Below are positions 61,733-64,000 of a stretch of 64,000 nucleotides of DNA, one piece after another (position 1 is the first letter of the stretch; each line of letters starts with the position of its first letter). Location of the stretch: assembly GCA_025766275.1 (NCBI GenBank), contig JAFKAC010000004.1:1612001-1676000 (forward strand), given 5' to 3'. The notes below the pieces were generated by a model that worked only from the letters and a program-made list of their open reading frames with translations, was not told the origin of the DNA and searched no databases. The translations under genes were made by a program, and so were the position numbers. This DNA is from Lactarius indigo (Eukaryota; Basidiomycota; Agaricomycetes; Russulales; Russulaceae).

Positions 61733-62722
61733 AGAAACGGCTGTTGGGGACTCGAAGGGGTGCTAACAGTCTGGTAGACGAGAGGGTGGAGGAACGCTAT
61801 GTCGACAAAAAGCCAAGGGTGTCTGGGCCCTGCTGGGTACGGCAGATAGACACTGTCAATGACATACGGCAACACACATTGGCACGGTCTGACGATTAAA
61901 CGTTGGCTCATTATATACTGCGTAGAATATTGGAAAACAAAGCCTGTGAGGATTACTAAAGCCAAGGACAGTATGTGTACGGGATGGCCCCATCTTTCTT
62001 GCATCGGGCGTTGTCTTCATTATAATTGGATAGGTTTTGCTTGGCTCTAAGTAGTGTGGCTCTCGGAACAATACCGTGACTGTACAGCCTGAGTCAAGCG
62101 ATGCTACTGCGGTTTTCATAACAGTCGCCAATTTTGACCACATTGGAGATATAGGCGAGGGTCGAATGGGCATCTCGGTGATCGGGCCGAATTTTTCCAT
62201 CCACATTAATCACGTGTCGGCCTTATTCGGGGCTATTTGCCGGGTCGATTGAACGTTTGAACTTGAAAGTCTGATGCTGAGCTAACCTTGCAGTGAGCAA
62301 ATCCCGCCTGAGGAGTTCCCCCCCTCTTAACTGGCACGCAAATGAGCCTAAACTAGGGTTGCACGGTCCTTGGGGATCGAACCCTCACACAGGGTCAGAC
62401 ACAATTGGCAGTGTATGTGACAGTATGTCAGTCTGAGATAAGTTCCGTTCCGAGTCCGCGTTCCGCATACCCTTGGTCAAAATCCCGGCCCTCGTGATTG
62501 ACCCGATTGCAAGGACTCAAGTCATAATGCTGGCTGTCATGTCCGTGTTTTTTTTTGTTTCAAAAATTGAAGTCTTTGGTCATCATGTCTGGACCTAATT
62601 AATGTACATATTGAAGCACACTGATTACGGTAACTGAAAGGGCAGTGACTGCCCGTTGGAGAGTAAGCCCGCCTCGCCTAGTAAAGTCAACATATAGGGT
62701 ACGAAAATTAGGGCGCTACACT
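61733..62722. other. Intergenic region between the two NLR genes
   Basis: Presumed promoter of the first NLR and 3' flank of the second. A run of T (62551-62559) and direct words such as ggtacgaaaattaggg near 62698 resemble ggtacgaaaattgggt near 57201 at the 3' end of the other NLR, so the duplicated 3' flank is recognisable. No gene is seen. Confidence 0.5.
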
Positions 62723-64000
62723 CTATTCTACACTGGCGAGGCTGCGTGATAGCAACTGTGCGATCGTGTGATGTCCTCTCGACGACGCAATCTGAAACAG
62801 AGTCTGACCTTTATCATCCTCTACACCTACATTTGCACCGTGCTCGAGCAGCAGGCGCACGACATCGGCCACGGGTTCCTGGCGAGATATTGCGAGGTGC
62901 AGAGGTGTTGAGTGGCTTCCATCGCATGCGTTGACTTCCAACCCATGCTCAATCAATAGCTGCACAGTTTTAGCATTCCCCTTGGACGACGCCAAGTGCA
63001 AAGGCGTCGAGTGGCCCTCATCCTCGGCATGGACATCCGCCCCATGCTCGATTAGTAGCTGCACGGTTTCGGCATTCCCCAAGGAAGACGCCAGATGCAA
63101 AGGTGTTTTGTGGCTCCTATCCTTCATGTTGATATTTGCCCCGTGCTGGATTAATAGCTGCACGATTCTAGCATTCCCACGGGACGACGCCAGGTGTAAA
63201 AGCGTCCGGTGGCTCTTGTCTTGGGCGTGGATATCCGCCCCATGGTCGATCAATAGCTGTACGGCTTTAGCGTTCCATGAAGACGATGCTAGATGCGAAG
63301 GCGTCGAGTGGTCTTCGTCCTGAGAGTGGACGTCCGCCCCGTGCTCGATCAATAACTGTAAAGTCTCCGTATTCCCAGAGGACGAAGCCGAGTGCAAAGG
63401 CGTCGAGCGACACCCATCCTTTGTGTTGACATCCGCCCCGTGCTCGATCAATAGCTGCACAGTTTCAGCGTTCCCCCAGGATGACGCCAGATGCAATGGT
63501 GTCTTGTGGCTCTGGTCTTGTGCATTTGCGTCTGCCCCGTGCTGGATTAATAGGCGTACAATTTTAGCATTCCACCTGGACGACGCGAGATGCAAAGGCA
63601 TGGCGTGGTCCCCATCGCGTGCGTTGACATCCGCCCCGTTCTCGATTAGTAACTGCACAATTTCGGCATTCCTCCGAGACAACGCCAGGTGCAAAGGCGT
63701 CGAATGGCTCCCGTCCCGTGTGTTGACATCCGCCCCGTATTGAATCAATAATCTTACAGTTCTGGAATTCCCCCAGGACGACGCCAGATGTAAGGGCGTT
63801 GAGTGACTCCCATCTTGCGCGTGGATATTCGCCCCGTGCTGGACTAATAGCTGCACAGTTCCAGCAGTTTCCTTGCACGATGCTAGATGTAAAGGTGTCT
63901 TGTGGGTCTGATCTCGTGCGTTTACATCTGCCCCGTGCTGGATTAATAGCCTAACCGTTTTAGCGTTCCACCTGCCAGCAGACAGCGCCAGATGTAGAGG
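62723..64000 (-). CDS. Second ankyrin-repeat NLR-type gene (3' part only)
   Basis: An open frame of more than 377 codons enters from the right edge and stops at 62723-62725. It consists wholly of 33-residue ankyrin repeats (DGSHSTPLHLASSWGNAETV then QLLIEHGADVNA-type units), at least 12 in view, very similar to one another. The terminal block HTIAQLLSRSLASVE, preceded by GQTLFQIASSRGH, matches the end of the NLR at 57225 (GQTPFQIASSRGHHTIAQLL). No frame break is seen between about 63856 and the stop; beyond about 63860 the frame appears shifted. By analogy a NACHT domain should lie to the right of the window, but this cannot be checked here. Confidence 0.8.
   Translation of the reverse strand, partial: PLHLALSAGRWNAKTVRLLIQHGADVNARDQTHKTPLHLASCKETAGTVQLLVQHGANIHAQDGSHSTPLHLASSWGNSRTVRLLIQYGADVNTRDGSHSTPLHLALSRRNAEIVQLLIENGADVNARDGDHAMPLHLASSRWNAKIVRLLIQHGADANAQDQSHKTPLHLASSWGNAETVQLLIEHGADVNTKDGCRSTPLHSASSSGNTETLQLLIEHGADVHSQDEDHSTPSHLASSSWNAKAVQLLIDHGADIHAQDKSHRTLLHLASSRGNARIVQLLIQHGANINMKDRSHKTPLHLASSLGNAETVQLLIEHGADVHAEDEGHSTPLHLASSKGNAKTVQLLIEHGLEVNACDGSHSTPLHLAISRQEPVADVVRLLLEHGANVGVEDDKGQTLFQIASSRGHHTIAQLLSRSLASVE

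Noticed and set aside
62375..62400. B-box-like word ggttcgatcc on the minus strand, possible tRNA
   Set aside because: The T stem pairs at only three positions, and no matching acceptor, D arm or A box is found upstream on that strand.
57409..63743. Plus-strand frames over the ankyrin arrays (repeated INSCT...DDARCKGV)
   Set aside because: Periodic antisense translation of the 99-bp ankyrin repeats, not a separate repeat protein.
57225..64000. Regular 99-bp periodicity as a possible CRISPR-like or minisatellite array
   Set aside because: The period is 33 codons of ankyrin repeat with protein-level conservation; there are no unique spacers, and the genome is eukaryotic.

Overview
The window is nuclear DNA of a filamentous basidiomycete, most likely a mushroom-forming Agaricomycete. 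Genes are interrupted by many short introns (about 50-60 nt, GT...CTNA...AG). The repertoire is typical of that group: a TPR-CHAT protein, a STAND NLR with an N-terminal region resembling the fungal 'Goodbye' domain, F-box proteins, wax-synthase-like MBOAT enzymes, and homologues of SIN3, calcineurin A, RRP43, HPM1 and USE1. No rRNA, tRNA or CRISPR signal was found. Species cannot be named from the sequence.

Layout. 0.7-9.1 kb is an ordinary housekeeping block: SIN3 corepressor (+), a bZIP factor (-), and exosome subunit RRP43 (+), the last two sharing a 120-bp bidirectional promoter. 9.3-26.2 kb is a duplicated, partly decayed block. It holds calcineurin A copy 1 (+), a TPR-CHAT gene (-) with a remnant of its own TPR region upstream, two tandem MBOAT genes (-) each followed by the same intergenic DNA and a small gene or remnant, a decayed calcineurin fragment, and calcineurin A copy 2 (+). 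26.8-31.5 kb has an F-box-like gene (+), a histidine methyltransferase of the HPM1/METTL18 family (+) and an unrecognised proline/serine-rich protein (-). 31.5-49.9 kb is gene-poor. It contains one bHLH factor (-) and three head-to-tail copies of a 795-bp repeat that appear identical. 49.9-50.9 kb is the SNARE USE1. 51.5-55.7 kb is a tail-to-tail pair of paralogous F-box/LRR genes, one decayed. 57.2-64.0 kb holds two tandem ankyrin-repeat NLR genes on the - strand; the second runs off the window.

Themes. Signalling and transcription genes lie next to a self/non-self type arsenal (NACHT-ankyrin receptors, CHAT protease-like protein). The accessory parts show repeated local duplication followed by unequal decay. 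A cross-cutting oddity is that many well-conserved genes carry single-base frame disruptions inside their most conserved motifs, the great majority being one extra base. Uncorrected sequencing insertions are the simplest explanation, but two paralogue pairs are disrupted at the same codon.
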